Below, one piece after another: positions 63,102 through 64,000 of a stretch of DNA of 64,000 nt. Within the stretch, counting starts at the first letter, position 1, and every line of letters begins with the position of its first letter. The translations under genes and the position numbers were made by a program. The notes below the pieces were generated by a model, which saw only the letters and a list, made by a program, of their open reading frames with translations, ran no database searches and was not told where the DNA came from. Source of the stretch: RPQJ01 sp963846315 (GTDB lineage Bacteria; Pseudomonadota; Gammaproteobacteria; Steroidobacterales; Steroidobacteraceae). The stretch lies in assembly GCA_963846315.1 (NCBI GenBank), contig CAWJVM010000008.1, forward strand, positions 310,001-374,000, in the 5' to 3' direction.

Positions 63102-64000
63102 ATGCAAACCCTCCACAGGAATTCGCTGGCCGCCGGGTTGGTAGCCACGCTGTCTCTCGTCCTGGCGACGCCCGCGTACGCGAGGGGGCCACTGCCTGAC
63201 CCCGCCGTGAAGGACTTCCAGCGCCTGGTGGACGCCGCCTACGCCAAGTACAAGGGCTTGCAGGAGGGCAAGAACGCCGACTACATCCCGATCCTGACCG
63301 AGACGCCGAGCGACCTGTTTGGCGTGGTGATCGTCACGAAGGACGGCAAGGTCTACAGCGCGGGTGACGTCGACTACCAGTTCTCGATCCAGTCGGTGTC
63401 GAAGCCGTTCACGGCCGCCTTGGTGATGACGCAGCAGGGCCCGGCCGTGCTCAAGGAGAAGATCGGGGTCGAGCCGACCGGCATGGCCTTCAATTCGAAG
63501 CTGGCGCTGTCGATCTACGAGAACTCGGTCAATCCGCTGGTCAACGCCGGTGCGATCGCCGCCGTCAGCCTGGTGCAGGCCAAGTCGGAGGCGGATCGCT
63601 GGAACCAGGTGTCGCAGAACCTGAGCGACTTCGCGGGGCGCCCGCTGACCGTGCTCGAGAAAGTGTACGAGTCGGAATACACGACGGCCTTTGGCAACCG
63701 CGGCATCGCCAACCTGCTCTACAACTGGGGTCGCCTCTACAGCGATCCCGAGGAAGCGCTGCGGGTTTACACGCGCCAGTGTTCCGTCGGCGTCAGCGCC
63801 AAGGACTTGGGGCTGATGGGTGCGACGCTGGCCAACGGCGGCGTCAATCCGCTGACCAGGAAGCAGGTGATGCCAGCCAGGCACGTGCCGGAGCTGCTGG
63901 CGGTGATGGCGACGGCCGGGTTCTATGACGAATCGGGCGACTGGATGTATACGGCGGGGCTGCCGGCCAAGACCGGGGTCGGTGGCGGCATCGTCGCGGT
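63102..64000 (+). CDS. glsA: glutaminase A, secreted (partial, C-terminus beyond window)
   Basis: I translated this from ATG 63102, preceded by GGGGAG. The frame is open to the window end (299 codons). A signal peptide (LAAGLVATLSLVLATPAYA) shows export. The glutaminase family motif SIQSVSKPF carries the catalytic Ser and Lys (SxxK), and MAFNS, NPLVNAGAI and GFYDESGDWMYTAGLPAKTGVGGG are also typical. It hydrolyses glutamine to glutamate and ammonia, here in the periplasm. The upstream DcaP porin may bring its substrate in or pass acidic amino acids. Confidence 0.9.
   Translation, partial: MQTLHRNSLAAGLVATLSLVLATPAYARGPLPDPAVKDFQRLVDAAYAKYKGLQEGKNADYIPILTETPSDLFGVVIVTKDGKVYSAGDVDYQFSIQSVSKPFTAALVMTQQGPAVLKEKIGVEPTGMAFNSKLALSIYENSVNPLVNAGAIAAVSLVQAKSEADRWNQVSQNLSDFAGRPLTVLEKVYESEYTTAFGNRGIANLLYNWGRLYSDPEEALRVYTRQCSVGVSAKDLGLMGATLANGGVNPLTRKQVMPARHVPELLAVMATAGFYDESGDWMYTAGLPAKTGVGGGIVA

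Overview
The window looks like chromosome of a high-GC gammaproteobacterium, probably in the Xanthomonadales/Nevskiales/Steroidobacterales neighbourhood. The basis is gene content (aryl-polyene type dehydratase plus LPLAT acyltransferase, DcaP-type porin, phasin with a basic tail, FptX/AmpG-type MFS, MAPEG protein, acetate symporter with DUF485 partner) and consistently GC-rich third codon positions. The taxonomic call is an inference. I saw no rRNA, tRNA, CRISPR array, transposase or phage gene.

Layout. 1-877: edge of an aryl-polyene-like cluster on the minus strand. 1063-5043: envelope and exported proteins and a phasin. 5141-9110: a frameshifted Crp/Fnr regulator convergent with a PAS protein and a CheB-CheR-PAS fusion. 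9151-10208: a lipoprotein and a small exported partner. 10408-24167: eleven tightly packed minus-strand genes (gaps of at most 26 bp, several 4-bp overlaps). They encode three peptidase-like proteins, an SMP-30 lactonase, two class III aminotransferases, a P5C-dehydrogenase-like ALDH, a two-subunit CoA-transferase, an APC permease and an MFS permease, and look like a peptide and amino-acid scavenging operon. 24241-27722: a metal-import locus (small Cys/His membrane protein, outer-membrane barrel, metal-binding protein, ABC permease) without an ATPase gene. 28401-33239: a frameshifted amino-acid permease and a split TRAP transporter. 34059-36693: mtnP, mtnA and a class II aldolase, the gene set of the DHAP shunt for methylthioadenosine and 5'-deoxyadenosine salvage. 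36675-42576: small membrane proteins, a TonB-dependent receptor, nadA-nadB. 42602-45978: S10 carboxypeptidase, MAPEG protein, saccharopine-dehydrogenase-like reductase. 46067-51223: acetate symporter operon with a cNMP/CBS/nucleotidyltransferase-like regulator and an exonuclease, interrupted by a striking GGGGTTA-repeat inverted element. 51307-54837: lipoprotein, lipase and small envelope proteins. 54963-64000: P-type cation ATPase, a fusion of an AGMO/sterol-desaturase-like membrane hydroxylase with a beta-lactamase-fold domain, glycerol kinase, DcaP porin and periplasmic glutaminase (cut by the window end).

Most notable: the hydroxylase/beta-lactamase-fold fusion (57656-60004), the TerB-HIRAN-TM-metallopeptidase protein (19911-22306), the operon that carries it, and the heptamer element at 48368-48543. 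Three genes (Crp/Fnr, the TerB-HIRAN peptidase, the amino-acid permease) carry single-base frameshifts, each with intact family sequence on both sides of the break. Such a number in 64 kb suggests consensus errors in the assembly at least as much as true gene decay.
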